Of a stretch of 64,000 bases of DNA, positions 33,075-44,642 are shown one piece after another. The notes under the pieces are model-generated. The model saw nothing but the letters and a program-made list of their open reading frames with translations, did not search any database and was not told the DNA's origin. The stretch covers positions 107,626,552-107,690,551 of the forward strand of contig NC_073313.1 in assembly GCF_027595985.1 (NCBI RefSeq). The letters run 5' to 3'. Position numbers and translations under genes: made by a program. The stretch comes from Sorex araneus (Eukaryota > Chordata > Mammalia > Eulipotyphla > Soricidae). How positions within the stretch are numbered: position 1 is the first letter of the stretch; every line of letters starts with the position of its first letter.

Positions 33075-34820
33075 GGCACATTTTTTTCTTTCTTCCCTGG
33101 TCTAGCAAAGAAGACTCCCATCTCTACTGGTCAGGAAAATTGCACTCACTCACTCACAAGCCTCCCCCTCTCTGCCCCACCTGAGCGATAATGGTATTCT
33201 CTGTGCTGTGTCAAGAAGAGCCTCTCTGTGAATCGCCGACACAGAGATTGCTGATGAGAGTGTGGGGACATTCAGTCTGTGAAATGAGCTAACAGGCAGC
33301 CTACCTGTGGCTAGAAGGCCATTTTTCTTTTTAAGTGGTACTGGGTGTTTAGTTGCTGCCTCCGCAAAGGACTGCAGCAGAAGTCTGCACTCTGAAAATG
33401 TCATGCCGACCTTGTTTCTTTTATCCTGATTTTCCTCTCCTGTTTCCATGTCTCTCCACTGGCCCACGCCTTGCAATCTTTGTCTCCTCCCAGAATGTCG
33501 CCAATTCCAAAAGGACCCCTCCCCCAATTGGAAAATGCCCCTCCCATCCAAGGGAGTGAGAGCCAGGAGGGAATTTGACAGACACATTGCCCCATTTAAG
33601 AACAAAGATCACTCAGTACCCTTCTGGAAATCCACCTTCTTTAAGTGAACAAACAGAAAGCGCCCCACAGTGGCAGGTGAAGCTACTACCACCCTATTCC
33701 CATTGTTAGAGTCCCCCGCGGAAGGAAAGGGTATTGCTTACTTTGGGAACCGCTGGTTTAAAGGGGTTCCTGTGCAAGTGCTTATAGTCTCAGTTGGGTG
33801 TGGGGGGGAAAGGATGAGTTTTAAAAAGGACCTTGTTACCTTGATCTCTAATGGGGAGCATTTCTGTCTACTGTTGTCGGCAGCTGGCCTCTCTCCTGTC
33901 CCTTGACCTTTTGGGGCCTTTTCCCCATCCCTTGGCTCCCAGCCAGATAAGCAGGGTTCTCAGGATTTGGCCACCTTACTTGTTGATCTCCAGAGGGAGT
34001 TGCCCTCTAAGAGATTTGGAGGCAGCAGTTCAACTCATAGACCCCCGGAGACTCCTGTTCTTCTGGGTGCCTTCCTCTCCCTGCACGCTCTCTGCTCTTT
34101 CCTGGGGAAAGCATGCTGTGTCTTACTCTTCTATCAGGGTCTGGTGGGCGGAGGGGCTCAGGCTGTTAGCAATCTGAGAGCCTTGCTAGGTCAGTGAGGA
34201 GGGGCAATCTCTTGCTTTCTGCTGTTCTTCCCAGTAGAAGCGGCAAGGAATCCCCAAAGGAGAAAGCAAATGGCAGGTCTTACCTGAACCAGGTGGTTCA
34301 TTAGGATAGGAATTTCTGGCAGGAACCCAAAGGAGGTTGGAGAGGCTTGACCTGTTTGGTGGCAACAGTTCAAGCTGTGCCCTCTGGGCGTGTATTTAGG
34401 GGGTAGACGAGGGCAAAGCCTTATTATCTGGAGAAATAAAGGAAACACAAGCCCATTCCAGTTGTATACTGATGCTGCCAGCATCACTATCTCCATCATA
34501 CATCAGTGGTGGTATAAACTCAGGGTTTATTTGGCTTGTGAATTGAATGGCCTTTGCCAACCAACCAGCTGTGTTTGCAGAAAGACTCAACAGATTGTGC
34601 TCTGGCTGATGCTTGCAAAGAGACATTTCATTCAGGTGCTGATTAAATAAGGTCCGGAGCCAGATCGCACATTAAGGCCCTTAACTATGGCTCTGGGAGC
34701 CCTGGGTAAATACTTATTAGATGCTCTGGGTGGAACATTAGCAGAGTCTTCTACATGTGAAATGCTTTCTACAGGTTGAGGGGAAATGTGGGTGAAGGAA
34801 GACTGCCAAATAAGAGTTAT
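33075..34820. other. Unique intronic sequence
   Basis: About 1.7 kb without recognised repeat or exon. No acceptor/donor pair with a plausible TMEM164 reading frame was seen. Confidence 0.5.
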
Positions 34821-34824
34821 TTGG

Positions 34825-34965
34825 GGGGATTTATTTTGGAGTCCCACCTGGTGTTGCTCAGCATTCACTTTTGGCAGTGCTCGGAGGACTGTGTAGTTCC
34901 AGGGATCAAATCTGGGCTTCCTGCACACAAAACATGTGCTCTAGTGCTTTGAGCCTCAGAAAAGA
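34825..34965 (-). mobile_element. Shrew-type SINE, class A, diverged
   Basis: Antisense: GGAGTCCCACCTGGTGTTGC, TCAGCATTCACTTTTGGCAG, CCAGGGATCAAATCTGGGCT, ACATGTGCTCTAGTGCTTTG. Confidence 0.78.
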
Positions 34966-35290
34966 ATCTTGATCCTCTTTTCCTCGATTAGACTGGTCTG
35001 AGTTACTGGCATTTACATGAAGAACCAAACCGGCTTCCGCATTGACTTGGTAACTTCTCTCCCGGGTCCTGTAGGTTTGGATTGGGATACAATAGGGAAT
35101 CTAAGTAGGGCAGAAGAAATGCTTGCTTTTCCTAATGCAGGCTAAACTTAGTTGTTCAAACAGTTGCACCATATTTCTTGGAGAGATCTTAGGGAAATGG
35201 GGCTCCACAAATCTTGTTTTCAAAACTAGCCATTCTCTTTCCACTTTTCTCTGAGGACTAAACTGTCAATCTTACAAGGTGGGCCCCTTA

Positions 35291-35465
35291 GGCTAGAGAG
35301 ATAGGCCAGCTGGTAAAGCACTTTGCTTGCCTTTCACTTGCCTGACCCAGGTTTCATGCTCAGCACTTCATAGGGTCTCTTGAGTTCTACCAGGAGTGAT
35401 CCTGAGCTCAAAGCCAGGGAAAGTCGTGGGTACTACCAAGTGTAATTCCAAAACAAAACAAAAAG
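35291..35465 (+). mobile_element. Shrew-type SINE, class A
   Basis: AGGCTAGAGAGATAGGCCAG head, GCCTGACCCAGGTTTCATGC, TACCAGGAGTGATCCTGAGC, TACTACCAAGTGTAATTCCA and an AAAACAAAACAAAAAG tail. Confidence 0.85.
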
Positions 35466-36990
35466 AGGTAGGCCACTTGGAAGTGCAACTTTCAAGGCCC
35501 TCACCCCCACCCCTCTGATAGCATCAGAGGACCCCTGGGCATCTTTCCAGACTTGGTGGGTAAATGGAAAGTTCCTTGGTCTTAGAATGGAGAGACACAA
35601 GAAAGTTGAAGGTCATGTTTTCTGTAATCTGGTTCCCTGGGAGGTGTTGGCTTGGAGGGCATTTCTAAAACAAACAGCAGCCCCGGAGAAACAACAACCC
35701 TTCAACCCTTCAACACTAGCTGTGGAAGGTCACTCCTTCCAAGACCTAAGGGAGATTAGAACAAAGGTCCTCTTAGGTCCCCACATGTTCCTTGTCAGTT
35801 TGCATTTGTTAAGAATTTCCTTTCTTATGTTTTAAGCACTGGAGTGTGCGAGCTCATTCCTGTCTTGACACTCTTTATTCTCTCCACTGCACTTTATTCT
35901 CTGCGCCCTGCAGGCACGTTGCTGAAGGTCATGTGTATAAGTGCCTAATTATCTTCAGCACTTTTACACTTAGCCCTTTGGGTCGTCATTGCCGATTGTG
36001 TTGTGTGGGTATTTCTCCCTTATTTCCAGGTGGGGAAAGCAGGGATATTAGCCTTCCCTCCTCAGGAAAGGGAACTAGTTCTACCTTTGCAATTTCCATT
36101 CCAGTCACTGGACTTTCCAGTTCAGTTCTCCAGAGAATAGCTTTGCATGCTAGCACCACCCCAAGGCAACATTTCCATGTTTGCTTGTGGAGTTTTTGGC
36201 AGGTGAGCAAAGAGATTTGATGGACACCCCTGCCCTGTGGCTTTTCTCCCTGGGCAGGGCACGCATCAGGGGGCTGTCTTCAGCATAAGAGGTCAGGGAT
36301 AATTTTTAGGCCAGCACAGTCATAGATTTGTGGAGAAGAATCCAAAACCAACCACGTTGCAGGGCCTTCTGACTGGCCAAGTAGTGTTTGGCCACAACTC
36401 ACAGCCAGTGCTGTGTTTGCTCAGATGGACACAAAGTGGAAAGTAGGCTAAGTATCATCTTCCCAAATTTCTTCCTCCCTGTTTGGGTCTCTCCTAAAAA
36501 CAATGTGTGAAGGACATGATGGCCTACACTTGTTGTTTTTATTTTACTCTCCCCACTACCCTCCACAGCCAGTTTGCAGCTGACTCGGGATGAATGCTGA
36601 CTTTTTCCACTTAACATTTTCTCTTGATCTTCTTCCCGGGGGATTAGGGTCTTTGCAGTCACAGCTGTCTGTCAATCTGAAAGACAGTTGGTGCCACTGC
36701 TCATTTTAGGCCTTCCTAAGATGCTGTAATCCTGGAACATGATCCAGTGGTCCAAAAATTCTGATTCAGCAACAGGAACTCACTGGAATTTTGGGTTATC
36801 ACATACCCTGGTTAAGGAATTCAGAGAAGCCATCACAATATTCTTAATATTTTTAAAGCATATCTTGTGCTCTGGGCTATGTATTTTGCTTATATACGAC
36901 TTTCTTTACAGCTTCCCACTAAGGACATTCATTTTTGTTTTCATTTTCTTGGTTCTAGATGATTTTTCCCTTTATTTGGCTACATCTGTC
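35466..36990. other. Unique intronic sequence
   Basis: No SINE, L1 or exon recognised over about 1.5 kb. Confidence 0.5.
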
Positions 36991-36991
36991 T

Positions 36992-37168
36992 GTAGCACTG
37001 TCGTCCCATTGCTCATCGATTTGCTCAAGCAGGCACCAGTAACGTCTCCATTGTGAGACTTGTTACTGTTTTTGGCATATCGAATATGCCACCGGAAGCT
37101 TGCCAGGCTCTGCCGTGCAGGCAGGATACTCTCGGTAGCTTGCTGGGCTCTCTGAGAGGGACACAGAG
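36992..37168 (-). mobile_element. Shrew-type SINE, class B, 5'-truncated
   Basis: Antisense class B body: GTAGCACTGTCGTCCCATTG, CTCATCGATTTGCTCAAGCA, TTACTGTTTTTGGCATATCG, TTGCCAGGCTCTGCCGTGCA, stopping at GAGAGGGACACAGAG. The tRNA-like head is absent. Confidence 0.88.
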
Positions 37169-37224
37169 TTGGGATAAAGTACTTTCATCATTCTTTATCA
37201 GGCTATTAAAAAGGCAGTGATGGC

Positions 37225-37350
37225 AGGTTAGAACGGAAAGAAGCTTCAAAGATCATCTCCTCTGTGTCCTCCCTTGTTTCTCCAAATGGAGAAATTGAGA
37301 CCCAAAGGGAAAGAGACTCACCTAAAGTCACAGATAAATTGAAGCTGCAA
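37225..37350 (+). mobile_element. MIR-like ancient repeat
   Basis: GAGAAATTGAGACCCAAAGG followed by AAGAGACTCACCTAAAGTCA resembles the conserved core GAAACTGAGGCxCAGAGAGG...TTGCCCAAGGTCACACAG. Short and diverged. Confidence 0.5.
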
Positions 37351-37354
37351 AAAT

Positions 37355-38185
37355 CTGATTAAACAAATCCCTCAGCTCGGTGACAAGAGGCAGATTGTGA
37401 GAATCGGGTTGAAGGGTATTTTTCCCCTTCTCACAAGCAATACTTAGAGGTTGGGTGGGGGTGTACTCCCAACAATACTTGACTAGCTGGACAGGCTAAT
37501 TCTGACAGCTCAGTGCTTGGGTCCAATAGTAGTGAGGGCCACCATGGCCATACCTAGTAATTCTAAAGGCGGCCAAGGCTACAGCTTGTAGCACTTAGGG
37601 TCCATATGATGCAGGATCCCAACTTGGTGATCAGCACATGCCAGCTCTGCATTCAAGTCCCTTGAACTCTCTTCTAGGCCTGAGAAGGATGTTTCTAGTG
37701 GCCTCTTGGTGGTAGAAGTGGGGAGTCACATACATCTACGAAGGTATATAGTTAAACCCCTCAAATTCCATCATGTTCAAAACCAGGGGTAAATCAACGA
37801 AATAGGTCTCATAGAGCAGAGCTGGATTCGGTGTCTCGGTGATAGCACATATGCATGTTTTCCACTTTTAATCATTCTAGCATAAAAGAAGCTAAATTTG
37901 GATACCTCACTAATAGAGGGACAGAGATCATGCATTTTGAACATCAATGTCAAGCACATTCTTGAAAATGAGGGGCCATAACTACCGGGCACCTCTCTGA
38001 GTGGATAGCAGCCGCTTGTTCGATGTGCTCTTCTGGCCTTGCTTCCCCAGTTCTCCTGAGCAGGAAAATGGGTGTGCTGATCAAGCCTGTTCCTAAAGCC
38101 ACGTATGATCTACTACAGGCTATTTACTGGACATGGGACCCATTCAGCTAGGGATGTGACTAAGGTTACCACTTCCTCTATTTTT
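37355..38185. other. Unassigned intronic sequence
   Basis: 37500-37700 contains GCTGGACAGGCTAATTCTGA and CAACTTGGTGATCAGCACAT, which may be a decayed SINE, but nothing firm can be named. Confidence 0.4.
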
Positions 38186-38189
38186 TAAG

Positions 38190-38330
38190 GGGGCGGATGC
38201 CTTACCTGGTGGTGCTTGGTAATTCCTACTGGCTCTGAGCTTAGGGAAATGTGTATTACAGCGAACTTAACCCCAGCCTCCTGAATGCGAAGCATGCATT
38301 CAGCCTTTGAACTCTATCTAACTTCACAAG
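38190..38330 (-). mobile_element. Shrew-type SINE, class A, diverged
   Basis: Antisense: GGATGCCTTACCTGGTGGTG, ATTCCTACTGGCTCTGAGCT, CGAAGCATGCATTCAGCCTT. Confidence 0.65.
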
Positions 38331-38334
38331 CAAT

Positions 38335-38573
38335 GTAGCACTGTCTTCCCGTTGCTCATCGATTTACTCAAGCAGGAACCAGTAAGGACTCCATTGTGAG
38401 ACTTGTTGTTACTGTTTTTGGCATATTGAATATGCCACGGGTAGCTTGCCAGGGCCTGCCCTGTGGGTAGGATACTCTCGGTAGCTTGCCGGGCTCTCGG
38501 AGAGGGACCGAGGAATCAAACCCAGGCTGGCCACATGCAAGGCAGACGCCCTATCCGCTGTGCTGTCGATCTC
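38335..38573 (-). mobile_element. Shrew-type SINE, class B, full length
   Basis: Antisense: GTAGCACTGTCTTCCCGTTG at the 3' end, ACTGTTTTTGGCATATTGAA, GGTAGCTTGCCGGGCTCTCG, AATCAAACCCAGGCTGGCCA (box B) and CGCTGTGCTGTCGATCTC at the head. Confidence 0.92.
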
Positions 38574-38730
38574 TAAAATAGGCCTGCATTTGATTGGAAA
38601 AGTTCCATGAGTTTCCATGGCAAGGGACTAATATCAGAGTCTTGGTATAAGATGCTCCTCGCCCCTCCCAGCATCCTCGGATGTGGCTCCTCTCTGCACA
38701 GCAATACACTGGTTAAAAATGGAAAAACTG

Positions 38731-38858
38731 GAGCTGGAGAGATAGTGTAGGAGTAAGGCATTGCTCGCACCACATACGGTCTCCTCAGCATAGACAAGAG
38801 GGATCCCTGAGCAAATTCGGTAGTAACTGCTAAATACCCATGGATGTGGCCCCCAAAC
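38731..38858 (+). mobile_element. Shrew-type SINE, class A, internally deleted
   Basis: GGAGCTGGAGAGATAGTGTA head joined to CACCACATACGGTCTCCTCA, with the box B stretch missing, then GAGGGATCCCTGAGCAAATT and GGATGTGGCCCCCAAACA. Confidence 0.8.
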
Positions 38859-38894
38859 ACAGACAAACAGAAAAAGAATATGCATCCAGGACCA

Positions 38895-39055
38895 GACTGG
38901 TCAAATTCAAATTCTACCTAAGCTATTTCCTAGCTCAGACAACTGACCTTAGGCAAGCTACTTGCTCTCCCCGAGCCAGTGTTCTTTTCTGTAAAATGGG
39001 GGTTATAATATCTTTTTTGTGGGATGCATGTGAAAATTAAATGACATTTAATTTT
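38895..39055 (+). mobile_element. MIR
   Basis: CAAATTCTACCTAAGCTATT, ACTGACCTTAGGCAAGCTAC, TTCTGTAAAATGGGGGTTAT and GTGAAAATTAAATGACATTT follow the MIR consensus. The final GTGAAAATTAAATGA unit recurs at 39068-39083. Confidence 0.82.
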
Positions 39056-39153
39056 TTGTGGGATTCATGTGAAAATTAAATGATATTTACATGGAAGGTA
39101 CATAGTAAGGTAATTAGAAACTGCTATCTAAATGGGAAGGATGGGAAGGATAA

Positions 39154-39331
39154 TTTTTTTTTTTTTTGCTTTTTAGGTCACACTGGGCGATGCACAGGGG
39201 TTACTCCTGCCTCTGCTCTCAGGAATTACTCCTGGCAGTGCTTGGGGGACCATATGGGATGCTGGGAATCAAACCTGGGTTGGCCGCGTACAAGGCAAAT
39301 GCTCTACCTTCTGTACCATTGCTCCAGCCCC
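39154..39331 (-). mobile_element. Shrew-type SINE, class A, with target duplication
   Basis: Antisense: poly(T), GCTTTTTAGGTCACACTGGG, ATCAAACCTGGGTTGGCCGC, CATTGCTCCAGCCCC. Perfect flanking duplication GGGAAGGATAA at 39143-39153 and 39332-39342. Confidence 0.95.
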
Positions 39332-39360
39332 GGGAAGGATAAACTTTTAAAAATATTTAT

Positions 39361-39547
39361 CTATTTATTTATTTATTTATTTTTGCTTTTTAGATCACAC
39401 CCAGCGATGCTCAGGGGTTACTCCTGGCTTTGCACTCAGGAATTACTCCTGGCGCTGCTTGGAGGACCATATGGGATGCCGGGGATCGAACCCGGGTTGG
39501 CCGCATGCAAGGCAAACGTCCTACCCGCTGTGCTATCGCTCCGGCCC
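39361..39547 (-). mobile_element. Shrew-type SINE, class A, with target duplication
   Basis: Antisense: (TTTA)n-rich tail, GCTTTTTAGATCACACCCAG, GATCGAACCCGGGTTGGCCG, GTGCTATCGCTCCGGCCC. Flanked by TAAAAATATTTAT at 39348-39360 and 39548-39560. Inserted at the A-rich end of the next L1. Confidence 0.95.
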
Positions 39548-39560
39548 TAAAAATATTTAT

Positions 39561-39722
39561 TTTATTGAATCAATGTGAGATCCACACTTACAAAGCTGTT
39601 TCTGGTTGGGTTTCAGTCATACAGTGTTCCAGCACTTATCCCTCCACCAGTATACATTTCCTAGCACCATTGTCCCTAATTTCCTTCCCACCACTCCCTC
39701 CCCAGCCTGCCTTTATGGCAGG

Positions 39723-39786
<64 letters not shown>

Positions 39787-40790
39787 TTTGGCCACTGTGG
39801 TTTGCAATACAGGTACTGAGAGATTATCATGTTTGTTTCTTTACCTACTTTCTGCATGTAGTTCTTATCCAGAGAGATCATTTCCAACTATCATTGCCAC
39901 AGTGGTCCCTTCTCTATCCCAACTGCCTTCTCCCCCAGCACTTGAGGCAGTCTTCCAGCCTGGGAGCAACTCTTCTGACCCTTGTTCATACTTTCCTTGG
40001 ATATTTGTCTCATGCAATTTTTTAAAAAAAATTATTCTACAAATGAGTGCAGTCATTCTATGACTGTCCCTTTCCTTTTGACTCATTTCACTCAGCATTG
40101 ATGCTCTCCATGTCTATTCATTTGTAAGTGAATTTTGTAACTTATTTTTCCTGGTGGTTGCATAGTATTTCATCATGTAGATGTACCATAGTTTATTTAA
40201 CGAGTCATCTGTTTGCAGACACTTGGGTTGTTTCCAGATTCTGGCTATTGTGAATCGTGCTGTGATGAACATAGAAGTGCAGATGGCATTCCTGCTGTGT
40301 GTTTTTGTGCCCCCGGGTATATTCCCAGAGGTGGTATTGCTGGGTCATATGGAAGCTCAATTTCCAGTTTTTGAGGAATGCCTAAAAGTTTTACAAAGAA
40401 GGCTGGACCAGTCGGCATTCCACCAGCAATGAATGAGAGTCCCTTTCTCCCTGTGTCTGTACCAGCACTGATTGTTGTTCTGTTTGATGTGTGCCAGTCT
40501 TTGTGGTGTGAGAGGATATCTCGTTGTTGTTTTGATTTGCATCTCCCTGATGGTTAGTGATGTAGAGTATTTTTTCATGTGCCTTTTGGTCATTTATATT
40601 TCTTTCAGGAAATTTCTGTTCATTTCTTCACTCCATTGATTGATGGGCTGGATGTTTTTTTCTTGTTAAGTTCTACCAGAGCCTTATATATCTTGGATAT
40701 TAAGCCCTTATCTGGTGGGTGTTAGATAAATACTTTTTCCCATTCCATGGGTTGTCTTTGTATCTTTGTCACTACTTTGAGAACATAAAC
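39561..40790 (-). mobile_element. L1 3' portion
   Basis: Antisense: TTATTGAATCAATGTGAGAT, CCTCCACCAGTATACATTTC, a CT run, GGTTTGCAATACAGGTACTG, GACTCATTTCACTCAGCATT, ATATTCCCAGAGGTGGTATT, then the ORF2 tail (minus strand [19 protein letters not shown]). 5'-truncated near 40790. Antisense to TMEM164. Confidence 0.93.
39726..39782. repeat. (CT)n tract inside the L1 3'UTR
   Basis: About 28 CT units; the same position in the sense copy at 8.6 kb carries a GA run, so the tract belongs to the L1 family. Confidence 0.93.
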
Positions 40791-40794
40791 ATTC

Positions 40795-41740
40795 CAAGGT
40801 TTATTGTCTATTATTACTAGAATGAAATATTATGGCTGTTTCATTGGTGATTTGGCAGTATGAATACCGAGTGTGCCAGTTGGATTCTATCTATAAATGC
40901 TGGGGTTGTCCGTCAGTGCATAGCTTGCCTTTCACCCTTAAAGTAATCAAAGGTGCTTGAAAGTCTTGCCAGGTGGTTGGAGGATTTAGAATGAAAAAGC
41001 CTTATCACGAGACTCATTTCTCAGTGCTCCCATTTTGGTTTATGTCCCTGCAGTCTAAGGTCCCAACTTAAATTCCTTGAAACTTTGACATATTTCCACC
41101 CTCCCCACATATTGCTTCCTCCTATATTCACAGTCTGAGCGGTCGTGTTTTTCTTTCATGATTTTGTTCATCTTTCTCTTACTCTCCTTTTTCCTCATTC
41201 ATCTGTTCATTATCACAATCAAACATAAATTCCATCAAGCAGTTTCATGTCTGATCTTCCTTTCTGTATTTTTTTTTGCTCAAGGGAAAGAGTTGCCTAC
41301 CAAGTAGTGCTTAGGAGGCCTAGAGGCCCCTTACAGTAATTCTCAGCCAACAGCGCCCTGGGTGGGGTGGCTGCTTGGGCCTTGCACCAGTGTACTTGGA
41401 TATTGAAAGATTATGTGGTACTAAAAGATGGAACTGCATGGTCAGTTGCATGCAAGAAGACATTTACCTTAACCCCTGTACTATTTCTGTGGCCCTGATC
41501 TTTGCATCTCTAGTTGTCTTCCTGCTCTGTCCATCCTTTACATTTTGGAATGATGCTAGTAATGAATGGTACACATTGAAATGCACGTAGTGTCATACTG
41601 TCCACTTGCTCCCGAATCTCTAATAGTTTCCTGTTATCCTTGGCTTTCTGTAGACACCTTCTGGTTACCTGTGCTGGCTTTCCTCGGGAAGGCCAGTAAT
41701 AGACCTGCTTTTTCAGTGAGTTGCCATGTCGATTCAAAAA
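40795..41740. other. Unassigned intronic sequence
   Basis: No exon found. GTTGCCTACCAAGTAGTGCT to about 41500 contains a decayed SINE-like end (CATTTACCTTAACCCCTGTA, CTATTTCTGTGGCCCTG), too diverged to bound. Confidence 0.4.
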
Positions 41741-41745
41741 TATTT

Positions 41746-41912
41746 TTTGGGCTGGAGTGATAGCACAGCAGGTAGGGCGTTTGCCTTGCATGCAGCCAAC
41801 CTGGGTTTGAGTCCCAATATCCCATATGGTCCCCCGAGCACCTCCAGGAGTAATTCCTGAGTACAGAGCCAGGAGTAACCCCTATACATCACCGGGTGTG
41901 ACCCAAAAAGCA
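41746..41912 (+). mobile_element. Shrew-type SINE, class A, young
   Basis: GGGCTGGAGTGATAGCACAG, TTTGCCTTGCATGCAGCCAA, ATCCCATATGGTCCCCCGAG, AGCCAGGAGTAACCCCTATA, CACCGGGTGTGACCCAAAAA, passing into an AT repeat. Confidence 0.94.

Positions 41913-41954
<42 letters not shown>
41913..41954. repeat. (AT)n microsatellite
   Basis: About 20 AT units with one C interruption at the 3' end of the preceding SINE, replacing its A-tail. Confidence 0.93.
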
Positions 41955-41961
41955 TTCTTCC

Positions 41962-42105
41962 TGGTGCCAGAGAGGTTAGAGAGGTAAGTACTTGCCATGC
42001 ATGTGGCAAACCATAGTTTGATCGAGAGCACCACATATGTCATCCCCCCAAGTCCTGCCAGGCAGGAGTGAGCCCTGAGTACAGAGTCAAGATTAAATAG
42101 ACCCT
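41962..42105 (+). mobile_element. Shrew-type SINE, class A, diverged
   Basis: GGTGCCAGAGAGGTTAGAGA head, CTTGCCATGCATGTGGCAAA, AGCACCACATATGTCATCCC, GCAGGAGTGAGCCCTGAGTA. Confidence 0.8.
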
Positions 42106-42129
42106 TAATGTTTCTGTGTTTGGGCTAAA

Positions 42130-42245
42130 AATCCAAAGGAAGGAAAGGAGGGGAGGAGTGAAGGAAAGAAGGAAGAAAGAGATGAAGTGAGGGAGGGAAG
42201 GAAAGAAGTAAGAGAGGAAGGGAGGAAGGGAGGGAGGGAGGAAGT
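42130..42245. repeat. Purine-rich (GGAA)n-type low-complexity tract
   Basis: About 110 bp of GGAA/GGGA units on the plus strand (GGAAGGAAAGGAGGGGAGGA), followed by CAGGCAGACAGG repeats. Confidence 0.92.
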
Positions 42246-42249
42246 CAGG

Positions 42250-43445
42250 CAGACAGGCAGACAGGTAGACAGACTCCTTTTTTTCCTGCTATCAAGTGCT
42301 GTTTATCATTCAAGGCTCAGTCTGAACACTTGTTTTTTGTGGTCGTTTCTTCAAGCATCCCAGCCAGATTTTTTCATCCTCATTTTATTGAAGCATTTCA
42401 TCCTACCTGGCATTACATGTTTAAGTGTTTCCTCATTCTTTAGAGTGTATACTCCCACAATACAAGAATCTGTGCTTTTATTTTTTATCCCCTCCATCAT
42501 TTAGTGCACATAAAAATCCAAATTTATAAAATTTGTCATGGAAACTAGTTAAGTCTTTTGGACTTTCAGATGTAGAAACAGGTTTAGAAGCAAAGGTCAT
42601 GAGTTTGTGTGGGGATTTGTTGAATTCCAGAAGATTGAGGCATCACAGGTGGAATATATAGAAATTGAGATGTAGTCAGGACTAGAAAAAAATAACTTGG
42701 GGGGAGCATTTGTTTAGAAAATAAAGGCTGAGAAGACAAGAACATTCTACAGGCTAGGAGAAGAATTTGTTGAATGTCTACTTTTGGAAGGCGGTTGTAC
42801 AGCAGAAAAAAGACTCAGTGTCACATTCTGCAAGGCAGTAGAAGGAAGACCCAAGAAAGGGAGGAGTTTCCAGAAACAAGAACCGTGTCCCTTATGTCAC
42901 CTGATGCAAAGCCATCGAGATCAAAGAGTACTTCCAAAAAGGTAACTGAAATTGGTGAGTGCAGGCTGGTCGTGTGGGAAGTTGCCCACCCATCTACTTC
43001 TAAGTATTTTGCCCACAGAATGTTCTTAGGGGAAGAGGCTCCTGAAAGGACACGCATGGCTTCAGTGCTGGTGAATGTTTGGAGTCAGTCTGCTGGAGCA
43101 GATTGTAAATCTAGTTCATATTGTCCAGTGCAGTTTTTTCAAGACAGGCTGATTTCTGTATTCTTTTTGAAAGATGATCACAACATATTGTTAAAATGTT
43201 TTTTCAAAGCAATTTTCTGAACAATAGGTATGACAGAAATCCATTTCCCAAGACAACAAACAATCCCTTTTATTGGCATATGTTTATGAGCACCTCATAA
43301 AGCATAGAAGAAAATGTACCAAACACTGCTTGCTTTTGAACAATTAGGGTACAGGGGGCACTCACTCACTTTCTACTTAACACATTTCTGTGTTGCTTGA
43401 TTTTAATGGAAGAGCGTGTTCCTTTTTTAATTAGGAAAAGGATTT
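42250..43445. other. Unassigned intronic sequence
   Basis: Open frame 42774-43220 (148 codons counted, no ATG-context or homology support) crosses this stretch; no splice-supported exon was recognised and no family similarity is seen. Confidence 0.4.
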
Positions 43446-43451
43446 TTTAGG

Positions 43452-43605
43452 ACTGGCGCCATAGTTCAGCAGGTAGGGCATTTTTGCCTTGCATGCAGCT
43501 GACCTGGGTTCAATTCCCAGTACCTCATATAATCCCTGAAGTAATCTCTGAGTGAAGAGCCATGAGTAATCCCTGAGTACTGCCAGATGTGCCCCCCCAC
43601 CCCAA
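43452..43605 (+). mobile_element. Shrew-type SINE, class A
   Basis: GGCGCCATAGTTCAGCAGGT head, TTGCCTTGCATGCAGCTGAC, CTGGGTTCAATTCCCAGTAC box B, GTAATCCCTGAGTACTGCCA. Confidence 0.88.
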
Positions 43606-44227
43606 GAAAAGATTTTTCAAGGAAAGAAAGGTGATGACCAACAGCCAAGGACATCAGTTTTAGGAGAGGTTTAGTGGCTGACAACTTAAGAAAGAAGGTT
43701 TGGCAACAGAACACATCATGTGCCCCCAGAGCCTTACTTCCCGGTGCTGTGTGACAGTTTTGGCTATTGAAGGGGGTCTAGGAGAGGCTGCCTCTGGAAT
43801 AAGCAGCTTTCCCACTGCCAGGAGGTCCAGCTGAAAGAGGAGAGAGATGTGTAGAAAAGAAATAAAGTTGCCAAGAAGCTGCAGAGGCTGATTAGGAAGG
43901 GATTTACAAAGTGAAGAGTAAGTGGAAGCCAAAGCACATGTGTGTGTCTGTAGAAGAAAAAAGGGGGGTGGTGCAGACGGAGAGGGAGAAGAGAGGGAAG
44001 TAGTGGGAGTGGAATAAAATAGAGTATTCATACATGATGTGAGGCATTTGGAAGCAGGGAGTAGGGCAGCTAAGAAGGGGTCAGTTTTAGCAATAGAGAA
44101 ATTTCAAAAAGAGGGATAATACATCTGGCCATTGAAGCATCCAGTAAATTGCTTGGGACACAGGCTGGAATAACTAGTAGCCTTCAAGAACTGACCAATG
44201 GTTAAGAAAGCCCCTTTTATTTATATT

Positions 44228-44385
44228 TTGGGTTTTCTTTTTGGTAAGGAGGCACACCTAGCTGTGCTTAGGGCTTACTCCTGGCTACGCATGGGGCACC
44301 CTTTGTGGTAACAGTGATCCAACCATGGTTGGCCACAGGTTGTAGAACAAGAGCCTTAATCCCTGTTCTGGTTCTCCCAAACCTT
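44228..44385 (-). mobile_element. Shrew-type SINE, class A, diverged
   Basis: Antisense: GGCACACCTAGCTGTGCTTA, GGGCTTACTCCTGGCTACGC, GTGATCCAACCATGGTTGGC, AATCCCTGTTCTGGTTCTCC. Confidence 0.8.
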
Positions 44386-44642
44386 TTGTTTAGGTTTTGG
44401 TTGCCAAATATGTTTTTGGCAGTGGCAGAGATCTCTAATGGCTCAAGAATACTCTGGTGCATGACTGAGATGGAATGTTTGTGGCTCTTGAAGATTCTGA
44501 GTTATCTGTCACTGTGTTTGTGGCTAAGGGTGGCAAAAACTGAAGCCAGAAATACTCATCCATAGTCACACTTTACAGTTATCCAGGAAAGCATTTGCAA
44601 AATACTTACCCTTCTTCCTACCACCCCATTTTTCTTTTCCTT

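Noticed and set aside
33150-33605. 151-codon minus-strand frame
   Set aside because: No domain or conserved motif visible and no matching splice sites; considered chance.
42774-43220. 148-codon plus-strand frame in the intron
   Set aside because: No recognisable domain, no splice context and no repeat support; treated as chance, though it is among the longest in the intron.
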